A stretch of 64,000 nucleotides of DNA from positions 496,001-560,000 of the forward strand of contig RQOL01000824.1 of the NCBI GenBank assembly GCA_013076295.1. Reading direction: 5' to 3'. Shown piece by piece: positions 51,885-63,605 of this stretch (positions are counted from its first letter, which is position 1; each line of letters starts with the position of its first letter). The position numbers and the translations under genes were made by a program. The notes beneath the pieces were generated by a model. That model did no database searches and had not been told where the DNA came from. It worked only from the letters and a program-made list of their open reading frames with translations. Origin of the DNA: Sanderia malayensis. Taxonomy: Eukaryota; Cnidaria; Scyphozoa; Semaeostomeae; Pelagiidae.

Positions 51885-54474
51885 TATACTCCTTTCCTCA
51901 CTGGGTCAAAAGTTTGGCCTTGTGAGGCAAATCTCGATCCTCCTATTGTCTCAATTCATTTCATGTTTTATGTTTCAGCTTTAACCCTCTCTGTATGTTT
52001 CTCTGAAACTCGCAATTGAAACTCCTGGCTTCAAAGACTCCGATATTTGATCTACTCAACCTATCCTTGTGAAGGATAACTTGAAATAAAAAGTGCAGAG
52101 GTCTGGTCTGCCGTTCTTATTCAGCAAAACCCTTTGCCAGCATCACTCACACATAACACACACAGAATGTAATCAACATAACAATAGTTGCTTCCTGCTA
52201 CGGTCAGATCGATCACTGGGCATTTCCGCTAACCCAAGAGACAAAATATCGTGTAATTCCACAAAGCAAAGAAGCATTCTTTTCTTTCTCACTCACAACA
52301 CAGGACAACATAAGAAACCTAACAATTGGAGAGCATAAAAGACAAATGCGAGTTCAACAATTTTAATGGCTACGGTTTCCATGGATTGTATACGATTAAT
52401 TACAATGACTAATCTATCCCCACCCTTCTTGGTCTCCTAAATATTGTCTGACATCATGTGGAAAGCCTTGTGCATTGTTCGCCTGTTAGTTCTAATGCAA
52501 CCGACGCAAGGGTAAAGTGACTCCAATACCAACCTGAAACATGTAACAAATATGTCACATCATATCCATTGCTATACACAGGGGCTGGCCTTCTCCGGCC
52601 AACTCCCAGATGGTTTCTGGTAACAGCGAACTAGCCAGAAAACAAACAGTATATTCACGGATGGCCCCATCGCGCCGCAGCAATTATACTGGGCGAAAGG
52701 GGGCAAATTACAAATTTCATCAATTTCTGAAGTCTCAAACCAGATTTATTAAGAACTGCAACCTATAGGTGCGCCATAGTCAAAACTGCGAAAAAGCCAA
52801 AGTTTCAAGAATAAATTTCAGCCAGATTATCCTCAGACGATTAAATTCTAAAGCAAAAAACTCAAATATTGTCCTCTTCTACGTATATATATTTACAAAA
52901 TTGCTGAACTATAATTTAGAAAAAAATTAATTTATAAAGTGCCATACACAAACACAAATTGCATGTTAACGATTCACATTTTCGCGGACGATATCACTTA
53001 AAACACTTTGCTAAAATTGAAATGTTAGCCAGCATACACAATTGCATTAAAATTCTCAATCGCCAACGTTATACATTTTGAGAGTTCATTTTCATTGAAA
53101 CTCTGTATAGTTAAAATATTGACAACTGTTGTAAATATAATCCCTTTATTTATGTTTTGAAAAATCGACTCTTTGCACTGCCAATGTCCATACGGAACAT
53201 CTTTGAATAAAAGCGAAATTTGCAAATTGATATATAAACTAAAAATAAACATCAAAGCACAGCTGTGACGGCTTGGGGTTATCCAATAGTAAATAAAACA
53301 ACAAGACCTTGAATGCTAAGAAAATAAATGAAAATGTTAAGGAAACAAAAAAACAGATCATACCAGGATAGCTGATATTTGCATAAAAAAGATATTTTTT
53401 ACTAATGACAGGATAAAGAAAATAAGCTTTGAGTAGGGGTGAATTAAAATGAGCGCCATTTTGAATAGTAAATAGATTTTACACCGTCAGGGGTATTTTT
53501 AATTATTCAACGCAAAAGTTGTCATGAATATCTTTCGGTGCACGCTAATTCATTGATCCATTGCTTGGTGTTGTTGAAAAGATCTCGTATACAATACACT
53601 TGCGACAATTTTTCAACGATTTGTTTTGGTCAGATATTATCAAATCCATCTTCAGATCAGTCAGTGCAAAACATTTCTCAATACAAAGTGAATTGTTACT
53701 AAGAAAAGAATGTTTGAAAAACGCAAACCGAGCCATAGAAAAATCCAATTTGCTTTGTATATTTGACCAGCAAACATTAATCCATTCAGCCATAAACTTA
53801 AGACTGCTGCTAAACAATTTCTCTAAAAGAAAGAAGAAAAATACTTGTATTGTATTATATTATATTGAACCATACTTTGTGAGTTGTTTTAATAAACAGA
53901 CAAACAGAGCAAGATGGCAACGATGGCAGCACCACGTGAGAAAGTATAACTGTGAAGAAGACAAATGCGGCGATTTAGATATGATAGGAAAAGCAACAGA
54001 AACAGAAACAGCGACAAGCATAATAATAATACACGCATTCTTTATGAGAAACCCTCTGTAAGAAACAGACCCCTAAGATACCAAAAAGATTAGGAAACTG
54101 TAGTACTACTTTTCGTCAGGCTTAAGAAACCGTGTCACCTGGTAGCTACAACAGGCAAATGGGGCAGTTTCGATTGTATTTTGAAGACAGACTTAGATAG
54201 AATTGACACGACATGGGGTTGACAATTGTTTTGTTACTGTTTAGCTGCATTGAATTGTGATGTCTATTTGAGTTTCCTACCTACTTGCATTTCCAAATTT
54301 AAGAAACATTTATGAAACTTTTAGCACTAAAATGGCCATAAAATTTAAGAAACTGAGCACTACTTCGGACCTTCGGAGCTTAATTTCTTATAAAAAAATG
54401 CGTGTACAATAAAACCAAAAAAAGAATAGAACTAAAATGAAGAAAGGGGCACGGAAGGATGAAAGATGCAGAAA
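51885..54474. other. Intergenic region between the two genes
   Basis: It should hold the promoter and 5' UTR of gene 1, but no clear core promoter is visible. It contains the MITE at 54032-54404. The short ORFs here, including 53545-53817 (minus) and 53561-54061 (plus), have no family resemblance and are probably chance. Confidence 0.5.
54032..54404. mobile_element. TA-flanked MITE, same end family as 47968
   Basis: The 373-bp element has ends CACGCATTCTTTATGAG and reverse complement CACGCATTTTTTTATAAG, with TA on both sides. It is the third copy of this end family in the window. Confidence 0.72.
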
Positions 54475-54480
54475 TTTATT
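54475..54480 (-). promoter_or_regulatory. Poly(A) signal of the PLEKHG5-like gene
   Basis: AATAAA on the minus strand, about 42 nt after the TAA stop. It supports 54522-54524 as the true end of the coding sequence. Confidence 0.6.
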
Positions 54481-54521
54481 GCAATAAAAAATAAGAGCAG
54501 GAAGAAACAATTAATTCCAAC

Positions 54522-56534
54522 TTACGGTTTTTCATGCATGAGTGAATTTTCCAGAAATAGTTTTTGAGCTTTTCTTCTATCTAAATTAGGACCAGAGAAA
54601 ACGCCAGCTTCAATTTCAGCAGTTTCCTTTTCTCTTTTCTTCCTTTTCTTTTTCTCTTCCTTCCTTTTCGCTCTGCTCTTCTTTCTGTCTGGTCTTTTCG
54701 GTTTTTCATGCTCTTTGTCAACATCAATCGCATTACTATTCGGCATTGATAGATCATCCTTAGAACTGCCAAGCACTTCTTTGTCCAGCCTCTCAAGAGC
54801 CTGGGCAGAATCGACATGCCACGTGGCACGTTTAGACGGCGATTTCGATTGCAATTGACCCGCGTCTTTACGCGTGACATCGGGAGATGAGTTCAACAAC
54901 GCGATTTTATGCAGAGAGACTGGCGAGGAAGAATCTCGCGTCGTCTTTCTTGCGGTTACTTTTGATTTAAACTGATCGAAAGACTGTTCCAATGATTTCG
55001 ATAGAAAATGCAACGCTTGCATTCCAGGGCTTGCGAATCTTTGGCTCTTGTTGTTATTGACATTCTCAGGTTCTCTCGATGGATCGTCGCTTAGAGATTG
55101 GCAATGCTGTTCTTCACAAGATTGCAGCGAAGGCCTTAAATCAACCTCCGATATACAACTGCGCAATGCAACATCGCCATTGTATAACTTGCGCGGCATG
55201 TTTGTATCGCTACTGCGTCTCCCATCCGACCTGGTGAACGGCGAATCAACTGAATCGAATGTTACTGCTACTTCACAGTGGCTTTCAGTCGAATGATCAC
55301 ATTCGGTGTCCATTAATCGCGTAATCAAATCACATTGTATTTCAATATCCTTCGTTTCGTCACACTCGACAACGGGGGTCGGCATCGAATCAGTTTGCGA
55401 CTCTTGACTGATCATTGATTGATCAGTGATGATTTCAGTCTGTGATTCGCGATTGACGTGCATTGAATTCTGCACATCACATTCATCAGTTTGCGATTCT
55501 TGATCCACGAGAGCGCGATGCGTGACCAATTCTAAATCGGACGCATCATCCACAAGCGATTCTTTCAAATCGGCTTCGATGTCGAGAAAATTGAAACTGT
55601 TAACAACGAGATCACTGCCGTCGGTTCCTTCATCCAAAACAGAGATTTCGTTGCGCCGAAACTTGTTGAAACTGCTCTCGCGCGATAAAGCACCTTTATC
55701 GGTGCTGACAGATGTGCTCGATGACGTCACAGAAATGTTCTCGCCGTGTATTCCAGTGCCGGAGCAGTAGGACAAGGTGGAATCATCGGCCGGGTTTACG
55801 ATCGACGGATCGGATACCATGCGTCGCACTTCGGGTGCACTAGATGAGGTTTTCATGCTCTTCAACTTGCCGCGTTGCGATCGGATAAGAACAGTGTCTG
55901 ACGACGTACTACGAAAGCTTTCATTTCGCCTCGTCTCGCTCTCTTCTTCAGCGGGAGAATCTAGCCCCAGTGAACCGGATCGATATCGCTTCTCTTGCGT
56001 GAGGAAACTCTCAGCCATGTAATCATCGACGGCTTTTCTTTCGACGATCATTGACGACGGACGACTTCCCGACCAGTAACTGACGCCATTGCTGTTGCTA
56101 CGACGACGGGTGGACGACTTCTTCCTTCCTCCCTCCTTTACTGACGCTGGTGACGATGATGATGACGTAACGTGTTCCCTTGACTTCTTTTCCGACTTTG
56201 GTTCCGATACAGAACGTGCTACTTTGCTGTTCGAATCGAAACTCTCCGACAGTTGTGCGATTTCGACGTGTGGACTTGTCACTCGCCTCGGCTCGATGGA
56301 ATACGACCTCGGCTTGCGAATATCCTTTGACGGTAATTGATCATGGACAACGATTTGCGGTTGAAATTCACTTGATGAGTTGGAATGTTTCGGGTTGTAT
56401 TGCCATGATGGTCGACGCTCCTGACCAGGTGATTGATGAGGACTTGCGTGTGCAATTGGTGCTGCCATCATTCCGTCGTCATCGAAGAAATCGTACGTCG
56501 AACCGTGGCCACTTCTTGCATTCATGTAACGTCG
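54522..56534 (-). CDS. PLEKHG5: PLEKHG5-like, long Ser-rich C-terminal exon
   Basis: One 2013-bp exon begins in phase 0 (RRYMNARSGHG) and encodes about 670 residues to TAA. It is mostly disordered: Ser/Arg-rich segments, an acidic middle with repeated ESQTD-type motifs (55325-55510), and a Lys/Arg-rich stretch near 54630-54710 that could bind membranes, nucleic acid or the nuclear import machinery. The end CCGTAAGT also resembles a splice donor, but the poly(A) signal at 54475 favours the stop. Confidence 0.88.
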   Translation of the reverse strand, partial: RRYMNARSGHGSTYDFFDDDGMMAAPIAHASPHQSPGQERRPSWQYNPKHSNSSSEFQPQIVVHDQLPSKDIRKPRSYSIEPRRVTSPHVEIAQLSESFDSNSKVARSVSEPKSEKKSREHVTSSSSSPASVKEGGRKKSSTRRRSNSNGVSYWSGSRPSSMIVERKAVDDYMAESFLTQEKRYRSGSLGLDSPAEEESETRRNESFRSTSSDTVLIRSQRGKLKSMKTSSSAPEVRRMVSDPSIVNPADDSTLSYCSGTGIHGENISVTSSSTSVSTDKGALSRESSFNKFRRNEISVLDEGTDGSDLVVNSFNFLDIEADLKESLVDDASDLELVTHRALVDQESQTDECDVQNSMHVNRESQTEIITDQSMISQESQTDSMPTPVVECDETKDIEIQCDLITRLMDTECDHSTESHCEVAVTFDSVDSPFTRSDGRRSSDTNMPRKLYNGDVALRSCISEVDLRPSLQSCEEQHCQSLSDDPSREPENVNNNKSQRFASPGMQALHFLSKSLEQSFDQFKSKVTARKTTRDSSSPVSLHKIALLNSSPDVTRKDAGQLQSKSPSKRATWHVDSAQALERLDKEVLGSSKDDLSMPNSNAIDVDKEHEKPKRPDRKKSRAKRKEEKKKRKKREKETAEIEAGVFSGPNLDRRKAQKLFLENSLMHEKP

Positions 56535-59500
56535 CTGTCAAAAACAGTATCACATGGCATTAAGAACAAATATCAATAAACATTCAAGCTACAGTGGAAA
56601 CTCAATAGCTATATGTTGAGCTTCTCGTTAAACATATTTCTAAATATAGATAATTCAACGTAAACTACAACTGCTTCAAGGAATTGTACCAGATGCTTGT
56701 ACAAGCAGTTTCGTTTTCGCACCAACCAATGATTTAACAAGACGTTATTTGTTTCCGTCAAGATTTTTCACAGTTGGATTCCAATAATAATTTATATTAT
56801 TTCCTTATTAACCTGCACAAATGAACCTGCATTCTTCCCGGGTTAGTTTCAGAACATCTAGTGTGATGCGAAACTGAGACGACTCCGGGTTAGTGGGTCT
56901 GCGATACGCGCATGCTCAGTCGGGTAAGGAGCAATGAACAATAAAAAATAGAAAATGGATTCATATTTTGCAATACTTTGGCTGTTTGTGGGTCCATGCC
57001 ATTAACCCAGCTTCTCCCAAGCCAAGCGTTGATACTGAAAGCTAAAACTAGCTCCGGTTATATTTTAATTAGGGCTTAAGAGTAATAGATTCACATTATT
57101 ACAGGATCTCGACCAGAACTCCGAACAAGACTTGGTGGTAACAAAAATTCATCAGAGATATAAATAATATTATAGTACCGTTGCTTTATCTATGTTGTTG
57201 ATCCACTTGTTTTGGTCAGCAATTGGCGCTTGAAGCACAAATGCATTGATTAACGAGCCGTATTCATTTCGGTATATGAACAAGAAACCTCCAAAGGAAA
57301 CCAATATAGAAAGCATGAAAATCACAACAATGTACGGATAAAAAATGCAATTTAATAGAATATAATGGAACTTTTCAAAGTTTGAAATGGTGGAGACGAG
57401 ATTAGCATGCATATCCTATTGCATTGAGATAGACTTGAAAACATACCTGATTCTTTGAGTGGGTGAATAACGATCTTATTCAGACGAAAAGGCTACAACA
57501 AAAAATTGGCATTTCAATACAGCAATCACGGGCTCAGAAAACGCCTTGCTACGAATGCAATTAAAGAGAAAATGACCCCAAAATCTCGTAAGAAAACAAG
57601 CGACCCGTTAAACGCCATCAGAATAATATCCATTAACGCATGTGGAAGATTAAAAAAAGGATGAAAAACGATGAATGGATGAAAAAAAGGATGAATGGTC
57701 CGGAAGCTTTCAATTCATTTCTGCTGAAGAACAAGAAAAGCAAGGAGGTAAAAAGCGCTTTGACAAACAGCAGATAATGAGATAATGAGATACAATGGGC
57801 CAATGCGTCACAAAAGAACAAAGATTCAGTTGAGCACAAAACTGCTTCTCACCTGTTTAATGACTTTGAACTTTTCGTTGTTTCGTTTCGGTTTTGTGAT
57901 CAGGAAAATGTCAGTAAACAAGAAACAGTATACATCGGTCTGCAAACCAAACGAACGATAAATCATGTTGGAACAGAATATCGATAATTTTGCCTTTTCA
58001 ATTTATGGACTGGATCTCCTGAATACTCCTCAATCTCAAAGTGGAAATATATTGCATGACCGATAACACAATACATAACGCAAATAATTCAGCTTACTAG
58101 TAAAGAATTAAAGTAAAGTAAGAAATCGTCAATATGAACTTACTCGGTTTTGCTTTTCAATCATCTTGAATGAGCCTTCCATGAGGACACATCGATGCTC
58201 CACCGCAGATAAGAAGGGTACGTTGCAATTGAGGTCAAGCGTGAGATAATCAGACAAAATCTGCAGACGAAAAATTTGATGTTAAACGTGATTTGCGACA
58301 ATGCGAAAGAAATGAAATCGATTGTAGGGAAATTACAAAGGCTGGATGCAGAAGTGTAAGATTATGGCTCAAATTAAAGATTCTGGTTCCAGGCTACGAT
58401 ACTCAGGAATCATGGATTCAGGTTTCAATCACCAGGTCTTAATAATAATTACTCAATGTAAAGAGGCACTCCTGTTGGAGAAAGAGATACAAAGCAGACG
58501 AGCAGTCCAGTAGTACTGTAAATGAAAAATATTTGAGAGCAAAATGGTAAGCGTTCAAAAAAGAACTTGGTAATATTTACCTTTTCCACCTCGTCATTTA
58601 CTGGTTCAACTGGCATGTACGAATCAAGTCTGACCACCACATTTTGCATTCGTTTTTGCTCTTGACGGATTCGCAATTCGGAATTAACTTTGTTCAAGAA
58701 TCTCTCAACATTTGTCATCTGAAAATTTAAATCAAGTCAATGGAGCCAATGGAAATATCTTTCAAACGGGGAGCAAGATCTATTATCCTCATTGGCATTT
58801 GCATACAAAGCCAATCGACCTCACAATGCAATAACTGCAACTGCATAGAAACTATAAAGCATGTGCAATTTATAATTGCATGTTCATATACTCAACTGCA
58901 ATCAATATATGCAGTAGTAGCTACATAGGTAGTAAGCAAAATGAAACAAACCATCTCAGAAACAGTATTTCGCTCATCTTGGTTCGATGTCTTTTTTAAA
59001 ATTGCTCTTAGTAACAGCTGATATTTTGTCACTCGTTGCATCGGCTTGACAAGCAGATCCGTTAGCTTCAGTCGGTGGCAAATATCATGGTCTTCACACC
59101 ACTAAAAAAACAGAAGAACAAAATCACAAACATGGTCACTGCACTGCGGCCTTTCGCCCACCCACCCACTCCCAAAAAAACAAAAAAATAAAGGCATCTA
59201 ATCTGTCCTTCAGCCTTAAAAACAGGAAATTTGCTCCAAATATACGATCAAGCAGTATATGATGAAAAGTTCAGGAACAATTATGTTCAAATTCTAAAGT
59301 ATGTTTTATGAACAAACAAATATGGAAAAACAAAAACCATTGTATCTACTCACCATGAGATAAGTTCTAAACTTTTCATTCTCCTTTATATTCTCTTTCA
59401 AATATCGTAGACACTTCTCCTCTTCCAAGCAGTACTTGATGTAAGGGTGGCAGATCTCGCCAAACTTAAGTAACAAAATATAATTTATAGGTACATGATA

Positions 59501-62500
59501 ATTGATTAAATATTGTCATTACTATTTCAAGCAGGCTCACTAGGTTAAATTTAATTAACTAACAATTGCTCTTTGAGCTAAAGGTTAGAGTATTAAAAAT
59601 GCTATACACAATAATTGAAAAAGAACAGAATGGATACTCACCCTTGAAAAGCACATGAATAAGGACGAAGGTAAAATAATTTGCTTGTCTTTTCTTGCCT
59701 GAAATTTATATAAAATTGGCTAAAGATTAAAATAATAACCACAGAAATCATTACGATGATGTGATAATGGTTATAGCCATGGAATACGAAATTATACCAA
59801 ATATAGCAACAATGGAACCTAAGTTTATGCGGTCATCTCCGTTAACACGCTCACCTAGTTATCACAACCAATTTTTGTGGCCCGTTGGTAACCGCATTCA
59901 TAAGATTCTACAGTACAATATATTTCACCCTTGCATTCAAAGATCACCACACGTCCTGCCTTTATTATTCCCGCAAAAATAATAAGGTTTTTATTATCAG
60001 TGTTCTGACACGCACGGTAAATTATATAAAATCTGATATTGTTCAATGATGCTCGTGAGACAAATTTCAACCGATAGATAATGAAAAGTCGAACCTGGTC
60101 CACCACTGGCTTGAAGTACTGAGTCCATAATGTATGATTTGCCTTCCAAATATCAGTTATATTTCCGAATAGATTGTCCACTTCGATCTAAAATCAAAAC
60201 AGAGTTTTGCAACTCAATCTCCAAGTAATTTCTTACAAAGCTTGAAGCTAAACTTCTGGGTTAATTTAATTAACGACAGCAAGATATGTTGCACAATGAT
60301 ACTCGCATTACTTGCATAAAAATGATTTTTTTGAGAGCAGGTCAGGTCAAGGTGGACTGCTAGCAGAAAAACACCTTGTCCTGTGCAAGAGTTGTTTGAT
60401 CAAACGTTTTGACTCAACTTCCATACCAAAGAATGTAAATAAATTAGGAACAGTACCTCCAGCAAATGTCCTTCTTTTTGAAGACTTTTGAGACAACGAA
60501 GGAAAAGCTACAAAAAGAAAAATCAGAAAATTTTCTCAAATCCTATTGCACATTTTCGACAAAGTCATTTGCATTGAGAAAGAATGCAGTAATTCGAGAA
60601 ATTCAAGGACAAACGTTTCCAAAAATTACCTTCATTATCGGACGCAATTTTCGCAAGTAGTTAGCTTCTGTGGTAAACAGCTCCCAAATTGCTTCTTGCT
60701 GATCCTTGGATTTCTTTGTAAGATCCTATGAAAGAAGAGCAAATGCAAGGGTAAAATATTAATGTAATACGTATATTAGAGAATAAAATTCGAATATACA
60801 TATTGACATTGAAGCATATGCTGTGTGACATTGGTATTGGTAATGATTTAGAATGCAGCACTTAGTGGCATGGGGCTCAAAATTAAAGAAGTGTGAAGAC
60901 ATGAAATATGAACAATATAGCGTTGGTTGAAACAACTTCTTACCGGTGAAAAATCAATAACAGTGGTCCATGATTCTTCCTGGAAATAAAAAGAGTTAAC
61001 TTAAAATCCGATAGAAGCTTGTATTACTTGATAACTCAACTGCTCCACTTTTAAGGGGACACAAACAATTAGATGAAGTAGAAAACTTGGAAATAAATCC
61101 ACTTACCATGAAGAATTCCTTCTCATTTTGATCTTCACCAAAATCAACCTCATCTTCATCGTCCTCTTTTACGTAATCAATTCCATTAATACGATAATAA
61201 CTAAGGATATCATTGAAAGATCTCGTCACATCCTACAAAATAAGGAAAATATCCTCGATTATCCAAAGATCATCAGTCGTAATGCATGATAACGCAAAAG
61301 TTCATACGAAATCTTTGCGCATATTTTACAAGAGGCAATCCATGCCTATACGCCTATACGCCTTCTTATTAAGTGGCCCGCGTAAAAGGACAAAACTCCA
61401 ACAAATGCCGCACTCTTCTAAACATTCTCTATGATCTGTTTACAACAGCCTTTCCACGAGACACTGCGAGAAATTATAGACCAGAACGGTAACTGGTAGT
61501 ATTTGAAAGCCTTCTTTTAGCAATCTATATGGGTTTCATCAACAATTATTTGATAGAAAACCCAATGTATAGTATCTGACATCCGATTTGGATTATTCGT
61601 TTGTGAAACCTGCCGCTACAAGGTCTAAACGCAAAAAAAAATCGAGTAGACTTACCCGCAAATTAGGTCCGGCAGCTGTTCCAACTCTTCTTCCATTCAA
61701 CCCAGGGGATTGCAGTCTGGATTCACTTTCGCCAAGGTAGCTTGAAAGGTTTTTCTTGCCCCGGTGGCTCTAAAATGAATCAATATTGATATGGTTAATA
61801 CCGGCTGGAGCAAAAGATTGTTGTTGGTCAGAAAAATTCAACACATACATCTCAACCTTGATCCGCAAGACTTATTGATCCCCATCTTGGGGCCTATCTA
61901 CCTAACTATCTAGCAAGCTCGAAAGTATGGCCTTGCACACCCACACAAAGTGACGTGACCTAGTTTTGCCCAATAAGCGCTATGGTCTCCCAGGGTAACT
62001 CTCCTGCGCAGGTGCTCCTCCACAGAAATTAAAGCGACCTTTCACTGCACAGCTTTTAGTCATAACATGCCCAAGTTGAAACCAGCTCAGGTCCTTGGCC
62101 TGAGCCCACTTCAGTGGTCGGTTTATGTTTAAGCCTATTCAAAAAATGAGGGTTTTGAGCCTAGTTTGCTACGTCACACGAATCGTTCTTCCTAAGATTG
62201 CGAAATTTCACATAGTGAAATGTGGAATGCAAAATTGTTGTGATAATAAAGCAAAACCTACAGCATTGGCTTTAATCAATTGCTCTCTTTTCGACAAATT
62301 TCTTCTTTCGTTTTCCTCTTTTTCCTTTTCCTTGGTCAATGGCTGCTTGGCAATCTCGATTATTCTTTTATCCACTTGAATGTCATCGATTGCTGTCAAA
62401 AAAGGGTTTAAAGTAATTAAAAAACAAACAACAACAAAATATGAGCTTTCGAAGGTAATATTCTGGATAATTTGGCTGAGGATGTGCTCGCTATTGTCCT

Positions 62501-63605
62501 CGTCGTCTTGTACAATGTAACATGGATGATTCAGTTGAGAATCACACGGTGTTCCCCTGTTTTCTTTCAATTCTGATCTAGAGTTGAGTGTTTATTGAAG
62601 AGCTTAGAGTGTAAACATAAATCAACCGTTATTTGTCGACTTGTGAAAAATATAAACGATGTAAGTTTGCTATTTTCAAAACTTTAGCAGCTTTTGCGTC
62701 TACTTTTGCGGGAGAAAAGGGATTTACGCTCAATCCTGCAAACCTTTACCGCCCGCCCCCAAGAGTAACAGGCACCTAACATTACCTTTAACTGACTAAA
62801 CAAAACTAAATTACAAATTATTTTATTATTAGCCAATTTAATATTACATATCAAATACAGTGGAATCCCGCTATAACGAACTCTGTAGGGACCGAGAAAA
62901 TAGTTCGCAATAGCGGGAGTTCGTTATACAGAAGGGACATATTGTTACTACTATTATAAGAACTACTTCCCAGAATCCAAGGGACCGGAGTTTTAGTTCG
63001 TAATAGCGGGAAGTTCGTTATAAACGGGGTTTGTTATAGCGGGATTCCACTGTATTACTATTGTTACTACTATTATTATGAATAATAGTGGTTAAGGGAA
63101 ACTCGCATCGCTATCAAAAATAAGATTAGAAATCTTCGCAAACAAACCTTTGACGTGTAAATCATTGCCTCCTAAAGGATAAATGTCAAATGCCAGTGGC
63201 AGTGGAGTGTGGGATGCATCCAAGAATACCGAATGTGTGTCGAAACTCAGTCCACGTTTCTCAAACAAAGGAGCCAATGCATCTCTACAATAGAAACAAA
63301 ATTAAAGCAACGGGGAAGCAACGCATTTTAACTCGAATACAACCGAGTTAGCTGAAATTATCACTAATGAGCAGAACTTATGAATTGATTTACAACAACC
63401 TCGCAACCCGCCTTACGGGTTCCATTTTTAACCTCTGTGAAATGATATTATTCCAAGGACTGTTTTAATGGACTGTTTTAGAACGAAGAGAAGTTACAAC
63501 TTACTTTAAGGACCTCCCTTTCACGGCAGGTACGACCTCGGTTTCAGTTTCAGTTTCGCTTCCAGATTTGTAAAATTGAATTCTCAACATTTCATGGCCT
63601 TTCTC
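54522..63605 (-). CDS. PLEKHG5: PLEKHG5-like RhoGEF (RBD-DH-PH), N-terminus beyond window
   Basis: This is a minus-strand gene. Exons: 63505-63605, 63148-63284, 62262-62392, 61656-61769, 61107-61232, 60944-60979, 60630-60725, 60457-60507, 60095-60187, 59642-59698, 59354-59464, 58952-59101, 58581-58718, 58144-58260, 57853-57939, 57447-57492, 57179-57288, 54522-56534. All have GT donors and AG acceptors. Phases agree and the total is 3714 bp, or 1237 residues plus stop. Order: Ras-binding-like domain, charged linker, acidic segment, DH, PH, long tail. PLEKHG5-family proteins activate Rho GTPases (RhoA in vertebrates) by nucleotide exchange. The pre-DH acidic segment, the EESW start and the DH-PH wording match that family better than other PLEKHGs. 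The first exon(s) lie beyond 64000. Confidence 0.87.
56535..57178 (-). other. PLEKHG5-like last intron
   Basis: 644 bp with no recognised gene or repeat. Confidence 0.55.
57179..58260 (-). CDS. PLEKHG5: PLEKHG5-like, PH domain exons
   Basis: Exons 58144-58260, 57853-57939, 57447-57492 and 57179-57288 encode a PH domain: VLMEGSFKMIEK, then DVYCFLFTDIFLITKPK, PFRLNKIVIHPLKES, GFLFIYRNEYGS, and the C-terminal helix DQNKWINNIDKA with its conserved Trp. Confidence 0.92.
58581..60725 (-). CDS. PLEKHG5: PLEKHG5-like, DH (RhoGEF) domain exons
   Basis: Seven exons encode the DH domain. It starts QQEAIWELFTTEANYLRKL (conserved region 1). FGEICHPYIKYCLEEE lies in the middle. The CR3 signature LKLTDLLVKPMQRVTKYQLL follows, then MTNVERFLNKVNSELR. 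Exons are 60630-60725, 60457-60507, 60095-60187, 59642-59698, 59354-59464, 58952-59101 and 58581-58718. The Glu in CR1 and the KPMQRVTKY helix expected for exchange activity are present. Confidence 0.92.
60944..62392 (-). CDS. PLEKHG5: PLEKHG5-like, linker and acidic segment exons
   Basis: Exons 62262-62392 (highly charged, probably helical, many Lys/Glu), 61656-61769 (SHRGKKNLSSYLGESE), 61107-61232 (acidic, VKEDDEDEVDFGEDQ) and 60944-60979 (EESWTTVIDFSP) bridge RBD and DH. The 62262 donor is GTAGGT; using it keeps phase 0 into the next exon. Confidence 0.8.
62393..63147 (-). other. PLEKHG5-like intron carrying a pogo-type MITE
   Basis: 755 bp. Contains the element at 62858-63052. Nothing else is recognised. 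Confidence 0.6.
62858..63052. mobile_element. pogo/Tigger-type MITE
   Basis: The 195-bp element has near-perfect inverted ends of about 24 bp: CAGTGGAATCCCGCTATAAC on the left and the inverted copy on the right, flanked by TA. Internal AGTTCG(C/T)AATAGCGGGA-type repeats are typical of pogo-like MITEs. No transposase is present. Confidence 0.88.
63148..63605 (-). CDS. PLEKHG5: PLEKHG5-like, Ras-binding-like domain exons
   Basis: Two exons (63505-63605 and 63148-63284) encode EVVPAVKGRSLKDALAPLFE, then LSFDTHSVFLDASHTPLPL and IYPLGGNDLHVKA. This ubiquitin-like RBD pattern precedes the DH domain in PLEKHG5. The first exon begins in phase 0 with EKGHEMLRIQFY. Confidence 0.82.

Noticed and set aside
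53545..54061. Overlapping ORFs on both strands between the genes (90 and 166 residues)
   Set aside because: Composition is AT-rich, no domain pattern is visible, and the plus ORF runs into a MITE.
54510..54524. Splice donor CC|GTAAGT at the end of the PLEKHG5-like coding sequence
   Set aside because: A TAA stop overlaps it, an AATAAA follows at 54475, and no plausible downstream exon is visible. It remains a weak alternative.
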